Notes under the pieces: model-generated
Seen by the model: only the letters and a program-made list of their open reading frames with translations
Told to the model about the DNA's origin: nothing
Database searches by the model: none
Shown: positions 31,798-39,617 of the stretch, one piece after another
Layout: each line of letters begins with the position of its first letter
How positions within the stretch are numbered: position 1 is the stretch's first letter
Translations under genes and position numbers: made by a program
NCBI RefSeq assembly: GCF_017876625.1
Contig: NZ_JAGIOH010000001.1
Location: forward strand, 4,795,501 to 4,859,500
Direction: 5' to 3'
DNA from: Streptomyces syringium
Lineage (GTDB): Bacteria; Actinomycetota; Actinomycetes; Streptomycetales; Streptomycetaceae
Length of the DNA: 64,000 nucleotides

Positions 31798-32652
31798 TCA
31801 CCCGCTGAGCGGCTCGTTCCAGGACCTTTCCTGTTGGGGCAAGAATCCATCTCTGATGCCCTCGACCAGGGCCCGCATGTCATCGTCGTAGACGGCCACG
31901 GCAGCGAATCGTTCGAAGGTGTCGGTGTAGAGCTGGACGTCCTTCGGTTCACGGGTAGTGACCTCGGCGTGGAACGTTTCCACAATGACGAGCCGGTCGT
32001 CGTGCAGGCTGAAGCAGGTCATCGGGAAATCCGGCATCGGACGGCCGGACGGCACCACACCCAGCGAGACGTTGGGCAGACGAGAGACAGACACGATCCG
32101 GTCCAGCTGCAGCGCCATGATGACGGGCTCGCTGATGCGCCACCGGAGTACGTGCTCGCAGATCAGGAAGCGGAACGACCGGCCTGGCTCGTGCAGGACC
32201 GATTGCCGTCCGAGGCGCGCTGCCACGGTCCTGGCCCTGGTCTGCTCCGGCAGAGCAGGCGGTAAGCAGAAGACAGCAGAGGCGTACTCGGGGGTCTGGA
32301 GGAGGCCGGGGACGAGCTGACCTTGGAAGAGCCTGAGCGTCGTGGTGCCTGCCTCGATGGCCCGGATGGTCTTCTGGTGCTTCCACGGGCCCATGCGACG
32401 CAGCAGGCGCCACGCGGTGGCCTCGGTGGCATCAGCGCGGGCGGTCGCCAGGAACTCTTCCTTGACCTCTTGGCTCACGCCCAGGGCGGTGAGGACCAGG
32501 TCCACGTCCTGTACGGTCGGCCGCACCTTGCCGGTCTCGATCTTTGAGAGCTTCCCGGCGGACATGGAAGCCCTGCGGGCCACCGCGTCACCCGTGAGAC
32601 CGGATGCGTCGCGCAGCGCCCGCAGGGCCTTCCCGATCGAGTCTGCGGTCAG
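31798..32652 (-). CDS. XRE-family regulator (DUF5753 / Scr1 type), probable CTG start, TTA codon
   Basis: 284 residues if started at CTG 32652. The helix-turn-helix (about 5-60: SIGKALRALRDASGLTGDAV, then SAGKLSKIETGKVRP) needs this start. The first in-frame GTG (32583) would remove half the HTH, and no ATG/GTG/TTG exists between it and the upstream reading frame. GGGAG lies 8 bases upstream, and CTGA overlaps the stop of the DUF6879 gene, mimicking the usual ATGA/GTGA coupling. The rest is a DUF5753 ligand domain (LVPGLLQTPEYA). Codon 130 is TTA (32263-32265), making it bldA-dependent. Pairs with the DUF397 gene downstream. Confidence 0.82.
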   Translation of the reverse strand: MTADSIGKALRALRDASGLTGDAVARRASMSAGKLSKIETGKVRPTVQDVDLVLTALGVSQEVKEEFLATARADATEATAWRLLRRMGPWKHQKTIRAIEAGTTTLRLFQGQLVPGLLQTPEYASAVFCLPPALPEQTRARTVAARLGRQSVLHEPGRSFRFLICEHVLRWRISEPVIMALQLDRIVSVSRLPNVSLGVVPSGRPMPDFPMTCFSLHDDRLVIVETFHAEVTTREPKDVQLYTDTFERFAAVAVYDDDMRALVEGIRDGFLPQQERSWNEPLSG

Positions 32653-33158
32653 CGGTGCCGCTCCCAGTACTCCGCGAACGGCACTGCTTCGGCCAGGGCC
32701 CGGTCCCGGTAGCCCTGGTACTCGGCAAGTGTGTGGGCGGGGAGCGGCTCGGCGCCGATGAACACACCCTCGGATGTGTAGTGCATTCGGTACACGTCCT
32801 GGTCGTCGAACAGCCAGAAGTCGTGATCAGGCAGGCCGTCCACGGTCTGCTCTGCCAAGTCGATGATGCCGATGGTCTCGCCGGCCGTGATGTTTCCGGG
32901 GTACGCGGCCAGTTCGTAACGCAAATAGTCGGTCAGGGGCGAGCGGAGGACGTGGACGCGGGACACGCCCTTGCCCTTGCCGGTCATCGAGCGGACCCAC
33001 GGGTTGTCGTGCCAGTCGGGGCCCATGTCCCCGTTCGCCAGGAAGCGTTCGAACTCCTCGCGCTCCTCTTCCACGTCGTAGACGGAGAGCGTCTCCAGTC
33101 GGAAGGCGGCCCGCTCGAACGTCTCGAAGAGCCGGCCGAACTCCTCACCGCTGAGCAC
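32649..33158 (-). CDS. DUF6879 family protein
   Basis: 169 residues from GTG 33158 with GGAG upstream inside the previous gene. The pattern FERAAFRLETLSVYDVEEEREEF, SRVHVLRSPLTDYLRYEL and FDDQDVYRMHY fits DUF6879, a soluble actinobacterial family usually beside XRE/DUF397 genes. Function unknown. It overlaps the previous gene by 14 bases and the XRE gene by 4, so the three are one operon. Confidence 0.85.
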   Translation of the reverse strand: MLSGEEFGRLFETFERAAFRLETLSVYDVEEEREEFERFLANGDMGPDWHDNPWVRSMTGKGKGVSRVHVLRSPLTDYLRYELAAYPGNITAGETIGIIDLAEQTVDGLPDHDFWLFDDQDVYRMHYTSEGVFIGAEPLPAHTLAEYQGYRDRALAEAVPFAEYWERHR

Positions 33159-33351
33159 GGAAGTACTCCTCCAGCACTGCCGCCGGCACCATGACGGCGG
33201 TCTCGCCCTTGGGCAGGTCGAGCTGTGCGAGCCGTTCGGGGTCGGTAATCACGTATCCCTGGACCACGTAGTCCTTGGAGTCCTCGGTGCTCCACAGAGT
33301 CGGGCACGTTCCATTCCTGCAATCCGGGTCACCGGACAGCTTCCGCAGCAT
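33145..33351 (-). CDS. Small conserved hypothetical protein of the XRE cassette
   Basis: 68 residues. Two cysteines in DCRNGTC near the N-terminus, then a compact alpha/beta segment (DYVVQGYVITDPERL, GETAVMVPAAVLEEYF). It resembles small proteins encoded just ahead of DUF6879 genes in other Streptomyces. No catalytic function suggested. It is the first gene of the four-gene cassette; GGGGCAAGG lies just before the ATG. Confidence 0.75.
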   Translation of the reverse strand: MLRKLSGDPDCRNGTCPTLWSTEDSKDYVVQGYVITDPERLAQLDLPKGETAVMVPAAVLEEYFRAQR

Positions 33352-33456
33352 CCTTGCCCCCCACTGGGTCGGCGTGCTCCTGTCGCGTTTGATGCTCCCG
33401 AGGAGATTGCGGCGGGGTCAAGGACGGGATCTTTCCAAAACAGGAAAGCGCTGCCG

Positions 33457-34116
33457 TCAGCCGTCGGCCTTCGTCACGCCCACCGGGCAGCTCACGCCCG
33501 TGCCGCCGATGCCGCAGTAGCCCGCCGGGTTCTTGTCGAGGTACTGCTGGTGGTGCGGTTCTGCCGGGTAGAAGGGGCCCGCCGGGAGGATTTCGGTGGT
33601 GATGTCGCCGTAGCCGGAGGCGCGCAGGACCGACTGGTAGGCCGTGCGGGAGGCCTCGGCCTCGGCCTGCTGGGCGGGGGAGTGGGTGTAGACCGCCGAG
33701 CGGTACTGGGTGCCGGTGTCGTTGCCCTGGCGGAAGCCCTGGGTGGGGTCGTGGGACTCCCAGAAGAGCTTGAGGAGGGTCGTGTACGACACCGATGAAG
33801 GGTCGAAGACGACGCGGACCGCCTCGGTGTGGCCGGTCAGGCCGCTGCACACCTCCTCGTACGCCGGGTTCGGGGTGTGCCCGCCCTGGTAGCCGACCAG
33901 GGTCGTCCAGACGCCGGGGGTCTGCCAGAACTTGCGCTCGGCGCCCCAGAAACAGCCCAGGCCGAAGTCGGCCACCGTCAGGCCCTCGGGGTAGGGGCCC
34001 GCCAGGGGGTTGCCGAGGACGGTGTGGCGGTCGGGGAGGGTGAATTCCGGTTCCGGGCGGCCCTTGAGCGCTTCCTCGGGGGACGGCAGTCGGGTTTCGC
34101 GGCGGTGGAACAGCAT
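33457..34116 (-). CDS. msrA: Peptide methionine sulfoxide reductase A
   Basis: 219 residues with GGGAG before ATG 34116. The catalytic GCFWGAE motif has Cys55. QGGHTPNPAYEEVCSGLTGHTEAV contains the family hallmark TGHTE and the recycling-region Cys. The C-terminus GYCGIGGTGVSCPVG supplies further resolving cysteines. It reduces the S-epimer of methionine sulfoxide in proteins, using thioredoxin. It is near metB, although on the opposite strand. Confidence 0.95.
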   Translation of the reverse strand: MLFHRRETRLPSPEEALKGRPEPEFTLPDRHTVLGNPLAGPYPEGLTVADFGLGCFWGAERKFWQTPGVWTTLVGYQGGHTPNPAYEEVCSGLTGHTEAVRVVFDPSSVSYTTLLKLFWESHDPTQGFRQGNDTGTQYRSAVYTHSPAQQAEAEASRTAYQSVLRASGYGDITTEILPAGPFYPAEPHHQQYLDKNPAGYCGIGGTGVSCPVGVTKADG

Positions 34117-34191
34117 CTCGGCTCCCAGCGGTGGTGAAGGCGGCGTCCGTAGAACGTGCGGGGGCCGGAGCGCATTCCGGCCCCGCGGGCT

Positions 34192-35286
34192 TCAGCCCCG
34201 CGCTCCGCCCTGGGCCTCCCAGCCCGCCACGGCCAGCGCCCGGTACGTCGCGTACGCCCCGACGGGGTCCGACTCGTACGTCCACGGCACCGCCCCGATG
34301 TGGCCGTCGACCTTGCGCAGCTGGTCCATCGCCTCCTGGAAGCGCTCGGCGCGCACCAGGAACCACACCAGCAGGTGCCGCACGTGCGGCAGCACCGGGT
34401 GGTCGGCCGGCGCGTGCGCCACCGCGAACCGGGCGGCCTCGATCGCCTGCGTGACGACCGCGCTCTGGTAGAGGCCGCGCACCAGGTTCACGTCCGACAG
34501 ATGGTCGTACACGGCGAACAGCGGCAGCGCGGGCAGCAGGCTGCCCGCCGGGGCCGCGCCCGCCGCGCGCTGCGCGAAGGCGTCCGCGCGGTCCTGCGAG
34601 CCGTGCCACTTCGCGCTCCAGTAGCGCAGCGCCGCCAGATGCGCCCCCATGTGCCCCGGTGCGCGGGCCACGACGGTCTCCCAGACGGACTGGAACTCCG
34701 CCTCGCTCGAACCGAGACCCCGCTCGACGCCCAGCCGGACGATGTACGGGACGGCGTCGCCGGGGGCCAGCAGGGCCGCCTCGGCGCAGACCGAGCGGGC
34801 CTCCTCCAGGATCATGCGGTAGTCCTGCGAGGACGGGTCGCGCAGCGCCTGCTGCACGAGGAACTCGGCCTGCACGGCCGCGCCGCCCGCGTCCTTCGGC
34901 GCCACGACCCGCCAGTGCCGCAGCCACATCCCGCCGGTGCCCGGCGCCTCGGCCAGCTCCTGGACCGCCGCACCGGCCAGGGTCTGCACCCGCTGCCAGC
35001 GCAGCTCGGCGGCGGTGGTGGCGTCGGTGCGGGCCAGCAGCTCGGAGGCGGGCTTCCAGTCCTGGGTGCGGCGGGCCTCCGTGACGGCCGCGAGCAGCTC
35101 CGGGTCCGGGCCGGGCAGCCGTACGTCGAGCTGTTCGACGGGGACGAAGCCGTACACACCGGCCGGGTCGACGGCGGCCTGGTGGCCCCGTACGGCGTCC
35201 TGCCCGGCGCGGCGGCGCCGCAACGCGGGCACCACCAGGACCCCGCAGATCAGTACGAGGGCGAGCAGGATGAACAGAAACTCCAT
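34192..35286 (-). CDS. Membrane-anchored helical-repeat protein of unknown function
   Basis: 364 residues. A single N-terminal membrane helix (MEFLFILLALVLICGVLVV) and a basic stop (RRRRAG) are followed by an all-helical cytoplasmic domain with TPR-like or SEL1-like periodicity (WKPASELLART, YRMILEEARSVCAEAALLAPGDAV, ERFQEAMDQLRKVDG). Conserved in Streptomyces but unnamed. AGGACACC precedes the ATG. It is divergent from metB and transcribed toward msrA. It may be a scaffold; no enzymatic motif is seen. Confidence 0.8.
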   Translation of the reverse strand: MEFLFILLALVLICGVLVVPALRRRRAGQDAVRGHQAAVDPAGVYGFVPVEQLDVRLPGPDPELLAAVTEARRTQDWKPASELLARTDATTAAELRWQRVQTLAGAAVQELAEAPGTGGMWLRHWRVVAPKDAGGAAVQAEFLVQQALRDPSSQDYRMILEEARSVCAEAALLAPGDAVPYIVRLGVERGLGSSEAEFQSVWETVVARAPGHMGAHLAALRYWSAKWHGSQDRADAFAQRAAGAAPAGSLLPALPLFAVYDHLSDVNLVRGLYQSAVVTQAIEAARFAVAHAPADHPVLPHVRHLLVWFLVRAERFQEAMDQLRKVDGHIGAVPWTYESDPVGAYATYRALAVAGWEAQGGARG

Positions 35287-35411
35287 GAGGTGTCCTGAGA
35301 GCAGAGAACGAGGGCCGACGGTGGGACAACGCGGGGAACCGGCGGATCGTTCATCCGCCGGTTACAAGTGAACAGGAGTGTTTCGGTGAACCTGGTACTA
35401 CCCTCGGTTCA

Positions 35412-36557
35412 ATGAGCGACCAGCATTCCTTCGAAACCCTCGCCATCCACGCCGGACAGGAACCGGATCCCGTGACGGGAGCCGTCGTTCCGCCCATTTA
35501 CCAAGTCTCCACCTACAAGCAGGACGGCGTCGGCGGCCTGCGCGGTGGTTATGAGTACAGCCGTAGCGGCAACCCCACGCGCACCGCGCTGGAGGAGAAC
35601 CTGGCGGCGCTCGAGGGCGGCACCCGCGGCCTCGCCTTCGCGTCGGGTCTGGCGGCCGAGGACTGCCTGCTGCGCACGCTGCTGGCGCCCGGCGACCACG
35701 TCGTCATCCCGAACGACGCCTATGGCGGAACGTTCCGGCTGTTCGCCAAGGTCGTCAGCCGCTGGGGCGTCGAGTGGTCGGTCGCCGACAGCTCCAGCCC
35801 GGAGGCCGTGCGCGCCGCCATCCGGCCGGAGACGAAGATCGTGTGGGTCGAGACCCCCTCGAACCCGCTGCTCGGCATCACCGACATCGCGGCCGTCGCC
35901 ACCGTCGCCCACGAGGCCGGCGCGAAGCTGGTCGTGGACAACACCTTCGCCAGCCCCTACCTCCAGCAGCCGCTGGCCCTGGGCGCGGACGTCGTGGTCC
36001 ACTCCACCACCAAGTACATGGGCGGTCACTCCGACGTCGTCGGCGGCGCGCTGATCACCGCCGACGCCGGCCTCGGCGAGGAGCTGGCCTACCACCAGAA
36101 CGCGATGGGTGCCGTCGCCGGCCCGTTCGACTCCTGGCTGACGATGCGCGGCATCAAGACCCTGGCCGTGCGCATGGACCGCCACACCGCCAACGCCGAG
36201 CGCGTGGTGGAGCTGCTGCTCGCGCACCCGAAGGTGACCCAGGTCTACTACCCGGGTCTGCCCGAGCACCCGCTGCACGAGGTCGCGGCCAAGCAGATGC
36301 GCGCGTTCGGCGGCATGGTGTCCTTCCGCGTCACGGGCGGCGAGGAGGCAGCGGTCGAGGTCTGCAACCGCACCAAGCTGTTCACGCTCGGTGAGTCCCT
36401 GGGCGGCGTCGAGTCGCTGATCGAGCACCCGGGCCGGATGACGCACGCCTCGGTGGCCGGTTCCGCGCTGGAGGTCCCGGCGGACCTGGTGCGGGCCTCG
36501 GTCGGCATCGAGTCGGCGGACGACCTGCTCGCCGACCTCACCCAGGCCCTGGGCTAA
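35412..36557 (+). CDS. metB: Cystathionine gamma-synthase / gamma-lyase
   Basis: 381 residues of the Cys/Met metabolism PLP family. The Schiff-base lysine is Lys201 in STTKYMGGHSDVVGG. YEYSRSGNPTR and the VWVETPSNPLL aspartate-region are intact. It joins O-succinyl- or O-acetylhomoserine with cysteine, or runs the reverse-transsulfuration lyase reaction. Actinobacterial enzymes of this type can do both, so direction is uncertain. No strong SD: the ATG follows TACCCTCGGTTCA, and may be translated from a very short leader. A hairpin follows the stop. Confidence 0.9.
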   Translation: MSDQHSFETLAIHAGQEPDPVTGAVVPPIYQVSTYKQDGVGGLRGGYEYSRSGNPTRTALEENLAALEGGTRGLAFASGLAAEDCLLRTLLAPGDHVVIPNDAYGGTFRLFAKVVSRWGVEWSVADSSSPEAVRAAIRPETKIVWVETPSNPLLGITDIAAVATVAHEAGAKLVVDNTFASPYLQQPLALGADVVVHSTTKYMGGHSDVVGGALITADAGLGEELAYHQNAMGAVAGPFDSWLTMRGIKTLAVRMDRHTANAERVVELLLAHPKVTQVYYPGLPEHPLHEVAAKQMRAFGGMVSFRVTGGEEAAVEVCNRTKLFTLGESLGGVESLIEHPGRMTHASVAGSALEVPADLVRASVGIESADDLLADLTQALG

Positions 36558-36572
36558 CCGGTCGAGGCGTGC

Positions 36573-36601
36573 GCCGCGGGGCCCGTCACGGGTCCCGCGG
36601 C
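36573..36601. terminator. Bidirectional hairpin between metB and small membrane gene
   Basis: GCCGCGGGGCCCG (36573-36585) pairs with CGGGTCCCGCGGC (36589-36601), one wobble, 3-base loop. It overlaps the last codons of the convergent gene at 36586. Confidence 0.7.
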
Positions 36602-36816
36602 GGCGCCGACCAGGGCTGTTCGATCGCGGCCCAGACCCAGAAGGCCACGACCGCGATCAGCAGCAGCACCCACACCACGGCCCCTACGGCCCGGCGGGCG
36701 CGCAGGATCCCGCGCCCTCGGTCCGCGGCCCGCGCGGCCAGCTCCGGCGGGACCTGCGGGTGCGAGAGGCCCAGCATCCGCCGGACCTCGTCCTCCTTGC
36801 GGTCGTGCGCGCTCAC
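36586..36816 (-). CDS. Small membrane protein downstream of sigma factor
   Basis: 76 residues. A cytoplasmic N-terminal helix (AHDRKEDEVRRMLGLSHPQVPPELAARAADRG contains the start of the pattern) precedes one membrane helix (AVGAVVWVLLLIAVVAFWVWAA). The C-terminus WSAPPRDP is outside. It overlaps the sigma factor gene by four bases (ATGA), so they are cotranslated. The position suits an anti-sigma or accessory protein, although no ZAS-type His-Cys motif is present. Confidence 0.75.
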   Translation of the reverse strand: MSAHDRKEDEVRRMLGLSHPQVPPELAARAADRGRGILRARRAVGAVVWVLLLIAVVAFWVWAAIEQPWSAPPRDP

Positions 36817-37349
36817 GGCGCGGCCCGGTCGGGCGCCGGGGGTGTCACCGGGCGGGAGCGCAGGGCGCTGACCGCCCGCGTGCAGATGACCCGCACGCGC
36901 TCCACGGACAGCCCCAGGGCGGCCGCGGTCTGTTCCTCGGGAACGCCTTCGTGGAGCCGTAGAACGAGCACCAGGCGCTCCCGCGGGGAGAGCCCGCCCA
37001 GGACGCCGCCCCGCGGGCGGCGGTAGCGCCGGGCGGACCGCGCGAAGCGGGCCGCCAGCTCCTGGCGGGTGCGGGCGTACGGATCCTCGCCGCGCAGCCG
37101 GTCCCAGTCCGCGTACGTACGCGCCAGGACCGCCGTCAGCAGGCGCTCGGCGGCCTCGGTGCCACGGCTGCCGGCCTCACCGCCACGGCTGCCGTCGACG
37201 CCGTGGATGCCGCCACCGCTGCCGGCGGCACGGCACGGCTCACCGGTCAGCAGGAGCGCGGCGTGCAGCAGCCGGCCGCCCGCGCCCGCGACGAACAGCT
37301 CGAACTCCTGGGCGCGACGGTGCTCCCTGGCCGCACGCCGTTCGTTCAC
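36813..37349 (-). CDS. Sigma-70 (ECF/SigE-like) factor with Gly-rich insertion in region 2
   Basis: 178 residues from GTG 37349, five bases after GGAGG. Region 4 is good: LSPRERLVLVLRLHEGVPEEQTAA, then a helix-turn-helix (LGLSVERVRVICTRAVSAL). Region 2 begins normally (QEFELFVAGAGGRLLHAALLLTG), but the -10 recognition helix is interrupted by about 28 Gly/Ser/Arg-rich residues (AAGSGGGIHGVDGSRGG and on). It resumes as ERLLTAVLARTYADWDRL. It may be a degenerate sigma factor or a DNA-binding protein that has lost promoter melting. Overlaps a small membrane-protein gene by 4 bases. Confidence 0.75.
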   Translation of the reverse strand: MNERRAAREHRRAQEFELFVAGAGGRLLHAALLLTGEPCRAAGSGGGIHGVDGSRGGEAGSRGTEAAERLLTAVLARTYADWDRLRGEDPYARTRQELAARFARSARRYRRPRGGVLGGLSPRERLVLVLRLHEGVPEEQTAAALGLSVERVRVICTRAVSALRSRPVTPPAPDRAAP

Positions 37350-37361
37350 CGGGGCCTCCGT

Positions 37362-37387
37362 GGCACGTGCCCGTACGGGCACGTGCC
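37362..37387. promoter_or_regulatory. 26-base perfect palindrome upstream of the sigma-like gene
   Basis: Bases 37362-37387 are identical on both strands, centred on CCGTACGG with a CACGTG box in each arm. It lies 12 bases upstream of the sigma-like start, immediately before the SD, and downstream of the MarR stop. It could be an operator, or a terminator/attenuator hairpin separating the two genes. Confidence 0.6.
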
Positions 37388-37417
37388 CTCAAGGACACGG
37401 CAGGGACCCGCGCCGGG

Positions 37418-37918
37418 TCAAGAGGTCGGCGGCACCGGGGGGAGCGCGGTGTGCAGGTCGGACAGGGCCACGTTGAAGCGGGTGAGCAGGGTGCAGAAGG
37501 AGTCCCGCTCCGCCTCGGTCCACCCCTCGGTCACCAGCGCCATCAGCTCGCGCCGGGAGGCGCGGACCTCCTCCAGGCGGGCCTTGCCGCGCGGGGAGAG
37601 CTGCAGGACGACGGCCCGGCCGTCCTCGGGGTGGGAGGTGCGCTTGACCAGGCCGGTGTCGACGAGCGGCGCCACCTGTCGGGTCACGGTCGAGGAGTCG
37701 ATGCCCATGCCCGCTGCGAGCGCCTTGACGCCCATCGGGCCTTCCTGGTCGAGACGGTTGAGCAGGAGGTAGGCGGCGCGGTCCATCGAGTTGCGGACCT
37801 GGCCTACGCCACCGAGCCGGGTCTGTTCGGCGCGGCGGGCGAAGACGGCCACCTGGTGCTGGAGGGTGTCGAGGACACCGGGTGCGAGGTCGGTCGTCAT
37901 GTCCGGAGGGGTGGGCAT
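37418..37918 (-). CDS. MarR-family transcriptional regulator
   Basis: 166 residues from ATG 37918, or 160 from ATG 37900; neither has a strong SD. The winged helix is clear: GVKALAAGMGIDSSTVTRQVAPLVDTGLVKR and the wing SHPEDGRAVVLQLSPRG. Flanking helices suit a MarR dimer. Cytoplasmic repressor of a stress or efflux function. It is divergent from threonine dehydratase, and the DrrAB-type exporter two genes further is another possible target. Confidence 0.9.
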   Translation of the reverse strand: MPTPPDMTTDLAPGVLDTLQHQVAVFARRAEQTRLGGVGQVRNSMDRAAYLLLNRLDQEGPMGVKALAAGMGIDSSTVTRQVAPLVDTGLVKRTSHPEDGRAVVLQLSPRGKARLEEVRASRRELMALVTEGWTEAERDSFCTLLTRFNVALSDLHTALPPVPPTS

Positions 37919-38097
37919 GGCCTGGGACTCACTTCGTGCGGCGGGGACGGAAAAAGGGCGGGGAAAAGCTTCGGAAACGCTGCGGAATGGGGGACAGAGT
38001 ACGCGGCCGGGCGGGCGGCCGTACTGGTGCTGCGCAAACCGGTCGGTTTGTGCGGCTCTGCGGCGGCCGGGGCGGGGCGAGCTGCGAGACTGGGCAC

Positions 38098-39531
38098 ATG
38101 GCTGCACGAGTTGGTGACGAGGCGGGTACCTCTGCTTCGATGCCCGGGGCGACCGTTTCGCCGGCCGAGGGGTCCGCTTCGGAGGTGGGAGCGGGCATTT
38201 CGATGCCTGGGGCGACTGCTTCGTCGGCCGAGCCGCCCGTTCCGACGGCCGAGCCGCCCGTTCCGACGGTTGAGGCGTCCGTAAAGTCCGGTAGAGCCTC
38301 GGAAGACGCTTCCGTCTCATCCGCCCTGTCCGTCCTGACTCTTGATGATGTGCGCCACGCGCAGAAGACACTGTCGGGGGTTTCCCGGATCACGGCGCTG
38401 GAAGGCAGCCGCTATCTGTCCGGGCTGGTCGGCGCGCCCGTCCACCTCAAGTGCGAGAACCTCCAGCGCACCGGCTCCTTCAAGGTGCGCGGCGCGTACG
38501 TCCGGATCGCGGGCCTGACCGAGCGGGAGCGTGCGGCGGGCGTCGTCGCGGCCAGCGCCGGTAATCACGCGCAGGGCGTGGCGCTCGCGGCGTCCCTGCT
38601 CGGCGTGTGCTCCACGGTGTTCATGCCGGCGGGCGCGCCGCTGCCGAAGGTCGCCGCCACCCGCGAGTACGGCGCGGAAGTCCGTCTGCACGGACAGATC
38701 GTGGACGACGCGATGCGGGCCGCACAGGACTACGCCCGTGAGACCGGCGCGGTCTTCATCCACCCCTTCGACCACCCCGATGTCGTCGCGGGGCAGGGCA
38801 CGGTGGGGCTGGAGATCCTGGAGCAGTGCCCCGAGGTGCGCACCATCGTGGTGGGCATCGGTGGCGGCGGGCTGGCGGCCGGGATCGCGGTGGCGGTCAA
38901 GGCCCTGCGGCCCGATGTGCGGATCGTCGGGGTGCAGGCGGCGGGCGCCGCCGCGTACCCGCCCTCGCTGGCCGCCGGGCATCCGGTGTCGATCCAGGCT
39001 CCGGTCACGATGGCGGACGGCATCAAGGTGGGGCGCCCCGGCGACGTGCCGTTCAAGATCGTCAACGACCTTGTCGACGACGTCGTCACGGTCACGGAGG
39101 ACGATCTCTCCAGCGCGCTGCTGCTCTGCCTGGAACGGGCGAAGCTCGTGGTGGAGCCCGCCGGGGCGAGCCCGGTGGCGGCGCTGCTGGCCGCGCCCGA
39201 CTCGTTCGAGGGGCCGGTCGTCGCGGTGTTGTCGGGCGGCAACGTGGACCCGCTGCTCATGCAGCGCATCCTGCGGCACGGCATGGCCGCGGCTGGCCGG
39301 TATCTCTCTCTGCGGCTGCGGTTGACGGACCGTCCGGGCGCGCTCGCCGCGCTCCTGGAGGTGCTGTCGGAGCTGGACGCGAACGTCCTCGACGTGAGCC
39401 ATGTGCGCACCGATCCGCGGCTCCGGCTCACGGAGGCGGAGGTGGAGCTCCACCTGGAGACGAAGGGGCCGGAGCACTGCACGGAGGTGGGCGAAGCCCT
39501 GCGGAATGCGGGTTATCTCGTCATGTTGTGA
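38098..39531 (+). CDS. Threonine ammonia-lyase with ACT domain and repeat-rich N-terminal extension
   Basis: 477 residues from ATG 38098. The PLP fold begins near residue 80; Schiff-base Lys129 is in TGSFKVRGAY, the glycine loop is VVGIGGGGLAAG and a PLP-phosphate Ser/Gly region is VLSGGNVDP. The last ~75 residues are an ACT domain (LRLTDRPGALAALLEVL). It converts threonine to 2-oxobutyrate for isoleucine synthesis or catabolism. The first 80 residues are Ser/Ala/Pro-rich and contain exact repeats (two copies of PPVPT and SMPGAT). They are absent from typical family members, so a GTG start nearer the fold is an alternative. Confidence 0.88.
   Translation: MAARVGDEAGTSASMPGATVSPAEGSASEVGAGISMPGATASSAEPPVPTAEPPVPTVEASVKSGRASEDASVSSALSVLTLDDVRHAQKTLSGVSRITALEGSRYLSGLVGAPVHLKCENLQRTGSFKVRGAYVRIAGLTERERAAGVVAASAGNHAQGVALAASLLGVCSTVFMPAGAPLPKVAATREYGAEVRLHGQIVDDAMRAAQDYARETGAVFIHPFDHPDVVAGQGTVGLEILEQCPEVRTIVVGIGGGGLAAGIAVAVKALRPDVRIVGVQAAGAAAYPPSLAAGHPVSIQAPVTMADGIKVGRPGDVPFKIVNDLVDDVVTVTEDDLSSALLLCLERAKLVVEPAGASPVAALLAAPDSFEGPVVAVLSGGNVDPLLMQRILRHGMAAAGRYLSLRLRLTDRPGALAALLEVLSELDANVLDVSHVRTDPRLRLTEAEVELHLETKGPEHCTEVGEALRNAGYLVML
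38227..38268. repeat. 21-base tandem duplication in the threonine dehydratase leader
   Basis: GCCGAGCCGCCCGTTCCGACG is repeated exactly twice, at 38227-38247 and 38248-38268, encoding AEPPVPT twice. A looser duplication (TCGATGCC-GGGGCGAC) occurs at about 38137 and 38200. Confidence 0.9.
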
Positions 39532-39617
39532 CAAGTGGGGTGGTTCATTCCCAAGGCGGTTCGGGCTCGGCGAACGTAAAATCCTGTAATACGTCACCCG
39601 AAACGGGGAGAACCTCC

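Noticed and set aside
26698..33351. An integrated plasmid or prophage
   Set aside because: No integrase, tRNA attachment site, relaxase or structural phage gene was found; only accessory-type regulators and defence genes.
33329..35329. A 666-codon minus-strand frame crossing msrA and the TPR-like gene
   Set aside because: Different frame on the same strand as two real genes; Gly/Arg/Pro-rich with no SD.
35340..35411. A SAM or B12 riboswitch ahead of metB
   Set aside because: Only about 70 bases of leader with no conserved core or stem set visible.
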